A stretch of DNA of 64,000 nucleotides, taken from contig CAWKAN010000014.1 in the NCBI GenBank assembly GCA_963847615.1, positions 198,830-262,829 on the forward strand, written 5' to 3'. The notes beneath the pieces are model-generated. The model had not been told where the DNA came from and searched no databases. It was given only the letters and a program-made list of their open reading frames with translations. The DNA comes from Palsa-883 sp963847615. Lineage in GTDB: Bacteria; Pseudomonadota; Alphaproteobacteria; Acetobacterales; Acetobacteraceae. Below are positions 53,064-60,177 of the stretch, piece after piece (position 1 is the first letter of the stretch; every line of letters starts with the position of its first letter). The translations under genes were made by a program, and so were the position numbers.

Positions 53064-53127
53064 AAGAATTTACCGCAGATGAAGGAAGGCGATGCACGCA
53101 GATGCACGCAGATGGTTCTGCGTGGTT

Positions 53128-53530
53128 CACCGGCCGTGCGCCACGCGTTTGATCTTCAGGCGCGACTTGCCGAAGTTGAGCAGCGGGCAGCGCTGCAGGG
53201 CGGTCGCTTTGAAGTCATTCCTGCATTGCATCTAGCCTCCCGGGTCGAGAAGTCCGGGGCAGGTGCGCGTCGTCCAGTGCCTTGACAGTCTTCAGCACAA
53301 CCGGAAGCACGTCCTCGACCAGCGGGTCCACGACGGACTCGCCGACCATTACGTCATGGTAGTACAGCATGCGCGACATTGCCGCGCACCCGATCGGCCG
53401 ACCGCACGAAGTTCCAATGCCAACGCGGTCTCATGGGGCTTTTCCAGGAATCCGGCGCCGAGCGTCCTGAGCACGGCAAACACGTAGCCGACCACGCGCC
53501 CCGACAGATCATTCCGCCGCTCGGCATCTG
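53128..53530 (-). pseudogene. GxxExxY protein pseudogene in cassette 3
   Basis: Minus-strand fragments include NDLSGRVVGYVFAVLRTLGA, GFLEKPHETALALEL (motif Tyr changed to His) and near the end LNFGKSRLKIKRVAHGR. The middle is scattered over frames with stops. It is more decayed than the copy in cassette 2 and lacks the GxxExxY tyrosine. Confidence 0.7.
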
Positions 53531-53722
53531 CGTGCATCGGCGTGCATCGTCTTCCTTCATCTGCGGTAAAATTCTTGCTTCGCGGTGCCGCGGACAGATG
53601 GTTACGGAAGCGTTGACGGGCGGCGATGCAGCAGGCGCGCAACGCGTTCCCAGCCCTGGAATCAGGCCAGGTTAAACCGGTCAAACCCTCGGTGCAGAGG
53701 TATAGGTTCGGGCCGGGCGTAC

Positions 53723-54541
53723 TCAGCCATACCCAACCGCCGCCAACCGTTGCGCGCTGTCGCGCAGGTCGGCATCCGGGTTGGTGGAAATGACCTCCAG
53801 CACGGGCATCTCGCGATAGCCGATCTCGGCCAGCACCGGCGGCACGCTGGCGAACGGTACGTCGCCCGTGCCGACCGGGTCGTGCTTGTAGACCGAGCGG
53901 TAGGTGTCGGAGAAATGCACCAGGGCAAGCCGATCGCGCACCTGCCGCAGGCCGTCGCGCGGGTCCTCGCCGATGAAATGGCCGTTGGCGACGTCGTAGA
54001 TCACGCCGATGCGGTCGTTGCCGTGGTCGGCCAGCGCCTGCATCATCGACGCCGCGTCCGGCAGGAAGGCGAACGGCATGTTCTCCAGCAGCAGCCGCGT
54101 GCCGCCGGCCTCGGCGATCGGCGCGAGACGGTCCAGCGCGCGGTGGAAATGACCGAGCAGCAGCGCCCGCGGCGCGGGGAACAGCGGGTTGGCCTTGCCG
54201 GGGCCGATGACGATGCCGGGGGCGCCAAGCTCGCCGGCCAGGCGAACGAACTGCGCCACCAGGCCGAGCGAATACTCCCGCATCTCGCGCGCGGCGCCGG
54301 CGACGTTCAGATCGACGTTCGGCATGTTGAGCGAGATGATGCGCACGCCGCATTGCTCGGCGACGCGGCGCAGCGCGCGCCGTCCGGGCGCATCGAGATC
54401 GGGCCACAGATGGCCCGGGTACATCATCAACTCGACGCCGGTATAACCCTGCCCGGCCAGGTGGCGGATGCAATCGGCCGCCGGCCAATCGAAGATGTAG
54501 GAATAGGTGTTGACCGCGAAGCTCCTGGTGGCGTCCGTCAT
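53723..54541 (-). CDS. Xylose isomerase-like sugar phosphate isomerase/epimerase
   Basis: The 272 residues form an AP-endonuclease-2-type TIM barrel: FAVNTYSYIFDWPAADCIRH, YTGVELMMYPGHLWPDLDAP, TRLLLENMPFAFLPDAASMM (metal Glu), VIYDVANGHFIGEDPRDGLR and LVHFSDTYRSVYKHD. Metal ligands Glu, Asp, His and Glu are present. The substrate is an unknown keto-sugar or inositol derivative. The ATG overlaps the stop of a small upstream frame. Confidence 0.88.
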   Translation of the reverse strand: MTDATRSFAVNTYSYIFDWPAADCIRHLAGQGYTGVELMMYPGHLWPDLDAPGRRALRRVAEQCGVRIISLNMPNVDLNVAGAAREMREYSLGLVAQFVRLAGELGAPGIVIGPGKANPLFPAPRALLLGHFHRALDRLAPIAEAGGTRLLLENMPFAFLPDAASMMQALADHGNDRIGVIYDVANGHFIGEDPRDGLRQVRDRLALVHFSDTYRSVYKHDPVGTGDVPFASVPPVLAEIGYREMPVLEVISTNPDADLRDSAQRLAAVGYG

Positions 54542-54732
54542 GTCGGCTCCGATCCGGGTAGCAGGGGTGCCGGCGCGGCGCGCCATCCCGGCAGGGGCTG
54601 GTTGACCCGTGCGCAGGCGGCGTCGGCGGCGCTCGCGCGCGGGTCGGCAACGAATTCGCCGGGCGCGCCGCGGGCGGCACCATACCACCAGGCGCGAGAA
54701 GCACAGCCATGCCAATCCAGGGAGCGACGCAT
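54538..54732 (-). CDS. Small coupled reading frame upstream of the epimerase
   Basis: A GGAGAAGGATC lies directly before the ATG at 54732, and the stop overlaps the epimerase ATG (ATGA). The 64 residues (MRRSLDWHGCASRAWWYGAA) match no family I know and contain three cysteines. Strong translation signals favour a real gene or the remnant of a longer frame lost by a shift. Confidence 0.45.
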   Translation of the reverse strand: MRRSLDWHGCASRAWWYGAARGAPGEFVADPRASAADAACARVNQPLPGWRAAPAPLLPGSEPT

Positions 54733-54958
54733 GATCCTTCTCCCGCGGTGCCGCCGAGGCCGGTGACCTTGGGGCGGTCGGCCGGACAGTGGATCGCCGC
54801 ACCGGCAGTCTTACGCGGCGTGGCGGCCGGCATCAAATGATCGATCCGCGCGGGGCTGACCGCATCGTCGCGATCCCCGCCGCCGTTGCGCGGCACGGCG
54901 GCATTGCGGCGCGGCCCGTCGCACGCATACTGGGGGTCTCGTGTTTTCCCGGTGCCCG

Positions 54959-55600
54959 ATGTCCGACGATGACCGCCTGACGCTGTTCGGCAGTTTCACC
55001 TCCAGCTCCAGCTACAAGCCGATGCTGTACCTGGCGCTGGCCCGCCTGCCCTTCAGCTTCCGCACGGTGAACCTGAAATTCGGCGTGCAGAAGCAGCCCG
55101 ACTACCTCGCGGTGAACCGCTACGGCCAGGTGCCGGCGCTGCGCCATCGCGGCCTGACGATCGTGCAGTCCAACGTCATCCTGGACTACCTGGCGCGCAC
55201 CACCGGGCACTTCGCCGGGGCCACCGAACAGGACCGCTGGACCGCGCGCGAGTGGCTGTCGTGGGAGGCGGACAACATCACCAACGTCGCCAAGGTCCGC
55301 CACTACAGCCGGTTCCGCGCGGTGGACCCGGCGGTGATGGACTATTACCGCCCGCTGGCCGAGGCCGCGATCGGCTTCGTCGACGCCGCACTTGCCGGGC
55401 GCGACTGGCTGGTCGGCGAGGCCCCGAGCATCGCCGACATCGGCTGCTGGGGCCGCATGGTGTTCATGGCCGAGGGCGGGCTGGAGATCGCGCGCTGGCC
55501 CAATGTCGCCGCCTGGTCGCGCCGCCTCGGCGCGCTGCCCGGCTTCGCGCTGCCGTACGAGCTGATCCCGAACAAGGACCGCGAGATCGATCCGGCCTGA
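54959..55600 (+). CDS. Glutathione S-transferase family protein
   Basis: The 213 residues begin with the thioredoxin-like domain (LTLFGSFTSSSSYKPMLYLA; YGQVPALRHRGLTIVQSNVI with cis-Pro and the Gln/Ser pair that binds glutathione) and end with the helical domain (GRDWLVGEAPSIADIGCWGR). The catalytic residue is probably one of the serines in SFTSSSSYK. Function in detoxification or an isomerase step is unknown. It is a stand-alone gene. Confidence 0.88.
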   Translation: MSDDDRLTLFGSFTSSSSYKPMLYLALARLPFSFRTVNLKFGVQKQPDYLAVNRYGQVPALRHRGLTIVQSNVILDYLARTTGHFAGATEQDRWTAREWLSWEADNITNVAKVRHYSRFRAVDPAVMDYYRPLAEAAIGFVDAALAGRDWLVGEAPSIADIGCWGRMVFMAEGGLEIARWPNVAAWSRRLGALPGFALPYELIPNKDREIDPA

Positions 55601-55723
55601 GGCCCGGCGCCGCCCGGGGCGATCGGCTGGGGCGATCGGCTGGTGCGGCGGCGGGCGGGTGGTGGCGCGCGGCGTGCCGCGACGGGGGGCGCGGCCGGAT
55701 AGTTTCGTTCGAAACCATCACGT

Positions 55724-55737
55724 TTGACCTGGGTCAA
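55724..55737. promoter_or_regulatory. FNR/FixK-type box 1 upstream of hemN
   Basis: TTGACCTGGGTCAA is a near-perfect dyad, 77 bases before the hemN ATG. A CGTTCG-centred palindrome (GTTTCGTTCGAAAC) lies just upstream. Confidence 0.6.
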
Positions 55738-55766
55738 ACCCCGCCGCGCGGTCCCGGCGGTATGGG

Positions 55767-55780
55767 TTGATCCAGATCAA
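55767..55780. promoter_or_regulatory. FNR/FixK-type box 2 upstream of hemN
   Basis: TTGATCCAGATCAA matches the FNR consensus exactly (TTGAT-N4-ATCAA). It lies 34 bases before the hemN ATG and may overlap the transcription start, suggesting dual control by two boxes. Confidence 0.7.
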
Positions 55781-55813
55781 GGCGAGGCCCAAGGGGGCGG
55801 CTAGCCTCGGGCC

Positions 55814-57166
55814 ATGGAACTCGCCGACCTGATTGCCACCTACGACCAGCGCGTGCCGCGCTACACCAGCTATCCGACCGCGCCGCACTTCTCCGTCGGC
55901 GTGGACGGGGCAACCTACGCCGCGTGGCTGCGCGCGCTGCCGGCGGACACGCCGCTGTCGCTCTACCTGCACGTGCCGTTCTGCGCCCAGCTCTGCCTGT
56001 TCTGCGGCTGCCACACCACCGCGGTGCACCATCCGGAGCCGGTGGTCTCCTACGCCCGCACCCTGCTGGCCGAGATCGACCTGCTGGCCGAGACCATCGG
56101 ACGGCGGCTGACGGTGCGCCATGTCGCCTGGGGCGGCGGCACGCCGACCGCGATGCCGGCGGAATGGATGCAAGCCGTTACGACCCGGCTGCGCGAACGG
56201 TTCGACCTGCAACCCGACACCGAGATCGCGGTGGAGATCGATCCGCGCACGCTGGACGACGCCGCGCTGGCCGGGCTGGCGCGGATCGGCACCACGCGGG
56301 CCAGCCTCGGGGTGCAGGATTTCGACCAGAAGGTGCAGCGCGCGGTCGGGCGCATCCAGTCGTTCGAGACCACCGCCGAGTGCGCGGCGCGGCTGCGCGG
56401 CATCGGCATCGGCTCGATCAACCTCGACCTGATCTACGGCCTGCCGTACCAGACCGTCAGCGGCGTGGCGGCCACCGTGGCCAGCGCGCTGGCGATCAAG
56501 CCGGACCGCATCGCGGTGTTCGGCTACGCCCACGTGCCGTGGATGAAGAAGCAGCAGGCGCTGCTGGCGGAGGGCGCGCTGCCCGGCGCCGCCGCGCGCT
56601 ACCAGCAGCGCCGGGCGGCCGAGCAGGTGATCACCGGGGCCGGCTACGACGCCATCGGCCTCGATCACTTCGCCCGCCCGGCCGACGCGCTCGCCGTCGC
56701 CGCGCGGACCGGGCGGCTGCGGCGCAACTTCCAGGGCTACACCACGGATGACGCGCCGGTGCTGCTGGGCCTCGGTGCCTCCTCGATCGGCGCGCTGCCG
56801 CAGGGCTACGTGCAGAACACGCCGGGCGTGCCCGGCTGGCGCGAGGCGATCCAGGCCGGCCGCCTGCCGATCGCCCGCGGCATCGCGCCCGGCCCGGAAG
56901 ACCGGCTGCGCGGCGAGGTGATCGAGCGGATCATGTGCGACTTCGCCGTCGATCTGAGCACCCTCGCGGCGCGGCACGGCGCCGATCCGGCCACGCTGAT
57001 GGACGCCGCCCCGGCGCTGCAGGCGATGGCGCAGGACGGGCTGGTGCAGTGGTCCGGCTACGGGCTGCGCGTCACCGCGGCGGGACGGCCGTTCGTGCGC
57101 AACGTCGCCGCCGCCTTCGACACCTATCTGCGCACCGGCGTCGGCCGCCACTCCGCCGCGGTATGA
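55814..57166 (+). CDS. hemN: Oxygen-independent coproporphyrinogen III oxidase
   Basis: This radical-SAM enzyme makes protoporphyrinogen IX without oxygen. The cluster motif is CAQLCLFCGC (CxxxCxxCxC). YTSYPTAPHFS at the start and GSINLDLIYGLPYQTVSGVA are HemN hallmarks. At 450 residues it is full length. Two FNR-type boxes at 55724 and 55767 fit low-oxygen induction. The stop overlaps the ATG of a 2-oxoglutarate oxygenase. Confidence 0.95.
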   Translation: MELADLIATYDQRVPRYTSYPTAPHFSVGVDGATYAAWLRALPADTPLSLYLHVPFCAQLCLFCGCHTTAVHHPEPVVSYARTLLAEIDLLAETIGRRLTVRHVAWGGGTPTAMPAEWMQAVTTRLRERFDLQPDTEIAVEIDPRTLDDAALAGLARIGTTRASLGVQDFDQKVQRAVGRIQSFETTAECAARLRGIGIGSINLDLIYGLPYQTVSGVAATVASALAIKPDRIAVFGYAHVPWMKKQQALLAEGALPGAAARYQQRRAAEQVITGAGYDAIGLDHFARPADALAVAARTGRLRRNFQGYTTDDAPVLLGLGASSIGALPQGYVQNTPGVPGWREAIQAGRLPIARGIAPGPEDRLRGEVIERIMCDFAVDLSTLAARHGADPATLMDAAPALQAMAQDGLVQWSGYGLRVTAAGRPFVRNVAAAFDTYLRTGVGRHSAAV

Positions 57167-57882
57167 CGATGCTGGACTTCGAGCGGTTCGCCGCGACGCC
57201 GCTGGCCTCGGAGCCCTACGACCATCTGGTGGTGCCCGGCTTCGTGCCGCACGCGCTGGCGGTGGCGGCCGCCGCCAGCTTCCCCGCGCCCGACCTGCCC
57301 GGCGTGCTGCCGGCGCCGCGCCAGCCGCGCGACGACGCCTGCGGGCGGCTGCTGCGCGCGCTGCGCGAACCGCGGCTGACCCGGCTGTTCGCCGAGAAGT
57401 ACCGGCTGGCGCTGTCGCCCGACACGCTGATGATCACGTTGCGCGCGCGCACCCGGCCCGAGGACGGGCGCATCCACACCGACAGCGAGAGCAAGGTGAT
57501 CACCGCGCTGATCTACCTGAACGACGACTGGGCCAGCGCGGGTGGCCGGCTGCGGGTGCTGCGCGGGCCGGACGACATCGAGGACATGGCGGCCGAGGTG
57601 CCGCCGCTCGCCGGCACGCTGATCAGCTTCCGCCGCACCGAGACCTCCTGGCACGGCCACAAGCCGTTCGACGGGCCGCGCAAGGCGATCATGCTGAACT
57701 GGATGGTCGATGCCGCCGCGGCGCGGCGCGAGACGCTGCGCCATACCGTCTCGGCCGGCGTGAAAGGCCTGTTCGCGGCCAGGCCCGACCGTGCCGCGCT
57801 GCCGCGGCTGCCGGCCTCGCCGGCGCCGCGCCGCATCGGGCTGGGCGGGGGTTTCGCGCCTGGCCGGCCCGCCCGGTCCTAA
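57163..57882 (+). CDS. 2-oxoglutarate/Fe(II) dioxygenase (2OG-FeII_Oxy family)
   Basis: The 239 residues contain IHTDSESKVITALIYLNDDW (His-x-Asp iron ligands) and ETSWHGHKPFDGPRKAIMLN (distal His and 2OG-binding Arg). The substrate is unknown; relatives hydroxylate proteins or small molecules. The ATG overlaps the hemN stop, so it should be co-transcribed from the FNR-controlled promoter even though it needs oxygen. A basic, Pro-rich C-terminus follows. Confidence 0.82.
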   Translation: MTMLDFERFAATPLASEPYDHLVVPGFVPHALAVAAAASFPAPDLPGVLPAPRQPRDDACGRLLRALREPRLTRLFAEKYRLALSPDTLMITLRARTRPEDGRIHTDSESKVITALIYLNDDWASAGGRLRVLRGPDDIEDMAAEVPPLAGTLISFRRTETSWHGHKPFDGPRKAIMLNWMVDAAAARRETLRHTVSAGVKGLFAARPDRAALPRLPASPAPRRIGLGGGFAPGRPARS

Positions 57883-57968
57883 CCTTGGCGCGACGAACGT
57901 TCGGTCCGACCATGCCCTTCGCCCCCATCTCCCGAAAGTCGGCGAGGCTCGGAGCAGGAGATCGTCTC

Positions 57969-58646
57969 ATGGATGGGCTGCCGCCGCTCGCCGGCATGAT
58001 GCTCTCCGCCGGCGCCGAAATCCGCCATGCGATCTGCGCGGCACACCGCGTCGATCGTCCGTATCGGCATTGGACCCTGGGCAAGGTGCTGCCCGACGAC
58101 CTCGCCCGCGCCGTCGTTGCGCTGCCGTTCGCCCCGCCGGCGATCGACGACACGCGGGGACGGCGGGAGACGCACAACACCACCCGGGTGTTCGTCTCGG
58201 AGCAGAACCGGGCCCGCTACCTGCCGTGCGAGGCACTGGCGGAGGCGTTCCAGGACGAGGCCACCGTCGCGCTGCTGCAGGACATGTGCGGCCGCGCGCT
58301 GGCCGGGTCCTCGCTGCGGATCGAATACTGCCTCGACACCGACGGGTTCTGGCTGGAACCGCATACCGATATCGGCGCCAAACTGTTCACCATGCTGATC
58401 TACCTGTCCGACCACCCGGACGCCGAACGCTGGGGCACCGATATCCTCGACAGCAACCGCCAGGTGGTCGGACGCAGCGCCGGCAACTTCAACAGCGGCC
58501 TGATCTTCCTGCCGGCCGCGGATACCTGGCACGGCTTCGCCCGCCGGCCGATCGCCGGCGTGCGCCGCAGCCTGATCGTCAACTACGTCACCCCCGACTG
58601 GCGCGCCCGCCACGAATTGGCGTTCCCAACCGAGGCCGTTGCCTGA
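57969..58646 (+). CDS. Second 2-oxoglutarate/Fe(II) dioxygenase-like protein
   Basis: The iron-binding motif is FWLEPHTDIGAKLFTMLIYL (HxD) and the distal histidine lies in DTWHGFARRPIAGVRRSLIV. The 225 residues from the ATG at 57969 follow AGGAG at 57955. Earlier in-frame starts (57912) would add a basic leader. It resembles its neighbour in overall design, not closely in sequence, so a pair acting on related substrates is possible. Palindrome P5 begins near its stop codon. Confidence 0.8.
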   Translation: MDGLPPLAGMMLSAGAEIRHAICAAHRVDRPYRHWTLGKVLPDDLARAVVALPFAPPAIDDTRGRRETHNTTRVFVSEQNRARYLPCEALAEAFQDEATVALLQDMCGRALAGSSLRIEYCLDTDGFWLEPHTDIGAKLFTMLIYLSDHPDAERWGTDILDSNRQVVGRSAGNFNSGLIFLPAADTWHGFARRPIAGVRRSLIVNYVTPDWRARHELAFPTEAVA

Positions 58647-58960
58647 GCGCAGCAAGGCGGGGCTCCGCCCCGGACCCCGCCAGGGGGCGCTGCCCCTGGA
58701 CCCCCGCCAAGGGCGGAGCCCTTGGAACCCTTCACTGGGAGTGTGGGGAGGGGAAGGGGGCGTGCGGGCGAGGCGACGGGGCGCCGTCCGGCCTGCCGGA
58801 CGGCGCCCCGTCGCCTCGCCCGCACGCCCCCTTCCCCTCCCCACACTCCCAGTCATGGAGTCCAGAGGCCGCTGCCTCTGGTGGGGGGTCCAGGGGGGCA
58901 AAGCCCCCCTGGCGGGGTCCGGGGCGGAGCCCCGCCTTGCCGCGCCCAGGCAATGGCCCG
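58630..58960. repeat. Large palindrome P, copy 5 (inverted orientation)
   Basis: Arms at 58735-58792 and 58795-58852 (58 bp, perfect, 2-base loop). Same orientation as copy 4. The left limit GCCGTTGCCTGAGCGCAGCA contains the end and stop codon of the oxygenase gene, and an imperfect complement (GCCGCGCCCAGGCAATGGC) lies at 58938-58957. It probably separates the oxygenase and cysK transcripts. Confidence 0.88.
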
Positions 58961-59022
58961 GGTTGACCACGCCGGCGCGGCGTGGTGTTGCGGGGTGGTC
59001 GATTGTGCGGAGGGACAGGACC

Positions 59023-59997
59023 ATGGCCATGCCGAAGCCGCTTGTCTTCGATCGTCCGCTGCGCGGGCGGATTTACGACAGCATTGCCGAGACCATCGGC
59101 AACACGCCGCTGGTGCGGATTCCGAAGATCGCCGCCGAGGAGGGGCTGCTCGCCGACGTGTGCCTCAAGCTGGAGTTCTTCAACCCGATCGGCAGCGTGA
59201 AGGACCGCATCGGGGTGAACATGATTCTGGTGCTGGAGGCGGCGGGCAAGCTGGCGCCGGGGGCGACGCTGATCGAGCCGACGTCGGGCAACACCGGCAT
59301 CGGGCTGGCGTTCATGTGTGCGGCGCGCGGCTACAAGCTGATCCTGACGATGCCGGAGAGCGTGTCGATCGAGCGGCGCAAGATGCTGGCCTATCTCGGT
59401 GCCGAGCTGGTGCTGACGCCGCGCGAGACCGGGATGAACGGCGCGATGGCGAAGGCGAACGAGCTGCTGGCGGCGACGCCGGGCGCGGTGATGCCGAACC
59501 AGTTCGCCAATCCGGCCAATCCGGCGATCCACGCGAAGACGACGGCCGAGGAGATCTGGCACGACACCGCGGGTGGGGTGGACGTGGTGGTTTCGGGCAT
59601 TGGCACCGGGGGCACCTTGACCGGCTGCGCGCAGGCGTTGAAGCCGCGCAAGCCCGGGCTGCGGATGATCGCGATCGAGCCGGCGGCGAGTCCGGTGCTG
59701 TCGGGCGGCGCGCCGGGGCCGCACCCGTTGCAGGGCATCGGCGCGGGGTTCGTGCCGGAGGTGCTGGACACGAGCCTGATCGACGAGGTCGTGCAGGTGA
59801 GCAATGAGGAGAGCTTTGCCCAGGCGCGGCGGCTGGCGCGGGTGGAGGGGATTCCCGGCGGGATTTCCTCGGGTGCGGCGCTGGCGGCGACGCTGCTTGT
59901 GGCGAAGCGGCCGGAGATGGCGGGCAAGCTGATCGTGACGATCATTCCGTCGTTCGCCGAGCGGTATATTACCACGGCGTTGTTCGAGGGGCTGTAG
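59023..59997 (+). CDS. cysK: Cysteine synthase A
   Basis: This PLP enzyme makes cysteine from O-acetylserine and sulfide. The 324 residues include IGNTPLVRIPKIAAEEG, KLEFFNPIGSVKDRIGVNMI (PLP Lys), LIEPTSGNTGIGLAFMCAAR and GIGTGGTLTGCAQALKPRKP. A shifted N-terminus (MAMPKPLVFDRPLRGRIYDS) is normal for the type. GGGACAGGACC precedes the ATG. No sulfur-related genes are nearby. Confidence 0.94.
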   Translation: MAMPKPLVFDRPLRGRIYDSIAETIGNTPLVRIPKIAAEEGLLADVCLKLEFFNPIGSVKDRIGVNMILVLEAAGKLAPGATLIEPTSGNTGIGLAFMCAARGYKLILTMPESVSIERRKMLAYLGAELVLTPRETGMNGAMAKANELLAATPGAVMPNQFANPANPAIHAKTTAEEIWHDTAGGVDVVVSGIGTGGTLTGCAQALKPRKPGLRMIAIEPAASPVLSGGAPGPHPLQGIGAGFVPEVLDTSLIDEVVQVSNEESFAQARRLARVEGIPGGISSGAALAATLLVAKRPEMAGKLIVTIIPSFAERYITTALFEGL

Positions 59998-60177
59998 CCG
60001 CCGCGCCGGGCCTCCGTCCGGGCTGGCCGGCGGTTGCCGGCCGGCGCGGGAGTATCGCCGCCGGGACGCGGGCGACGCTGCTGCGCTGCGGGGGCGGCGG
60101 CCGGGCCGGGGTGCTGCGGCCTGGCGCCGCCCGGCGCGGCATGGACAGCGCAACCGATCGCTGCCAATAGGGCCGGC

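Larger units (their letters stand above)
52765..53640 (-). mobile_element. GxxExxY cassette 3 (decayed, with MITE C inserted)
   Basis: The inner inverted repeat lies at 53073-53115 and 53525-53566 (CCGCAGATGAAGGAAGGCGA... with about three mismatches). Homology with cassette 2 continues outside on both sides: 53567-53610 toward the gene start, and 52770-52868 on the other side, interrupted by MITE C copy 3 at 52877-53063. A TGACCGGTT word occurs near both outer limits. The cassette is oriented opposite to cassette 2. Confidence 0.7.

Noticed and set aside
52676..53722. A protein-coding gene in this stretch
   Set aside because: All frames are explained by MITE C copy 3 and the decayed GxxExxY cassette.
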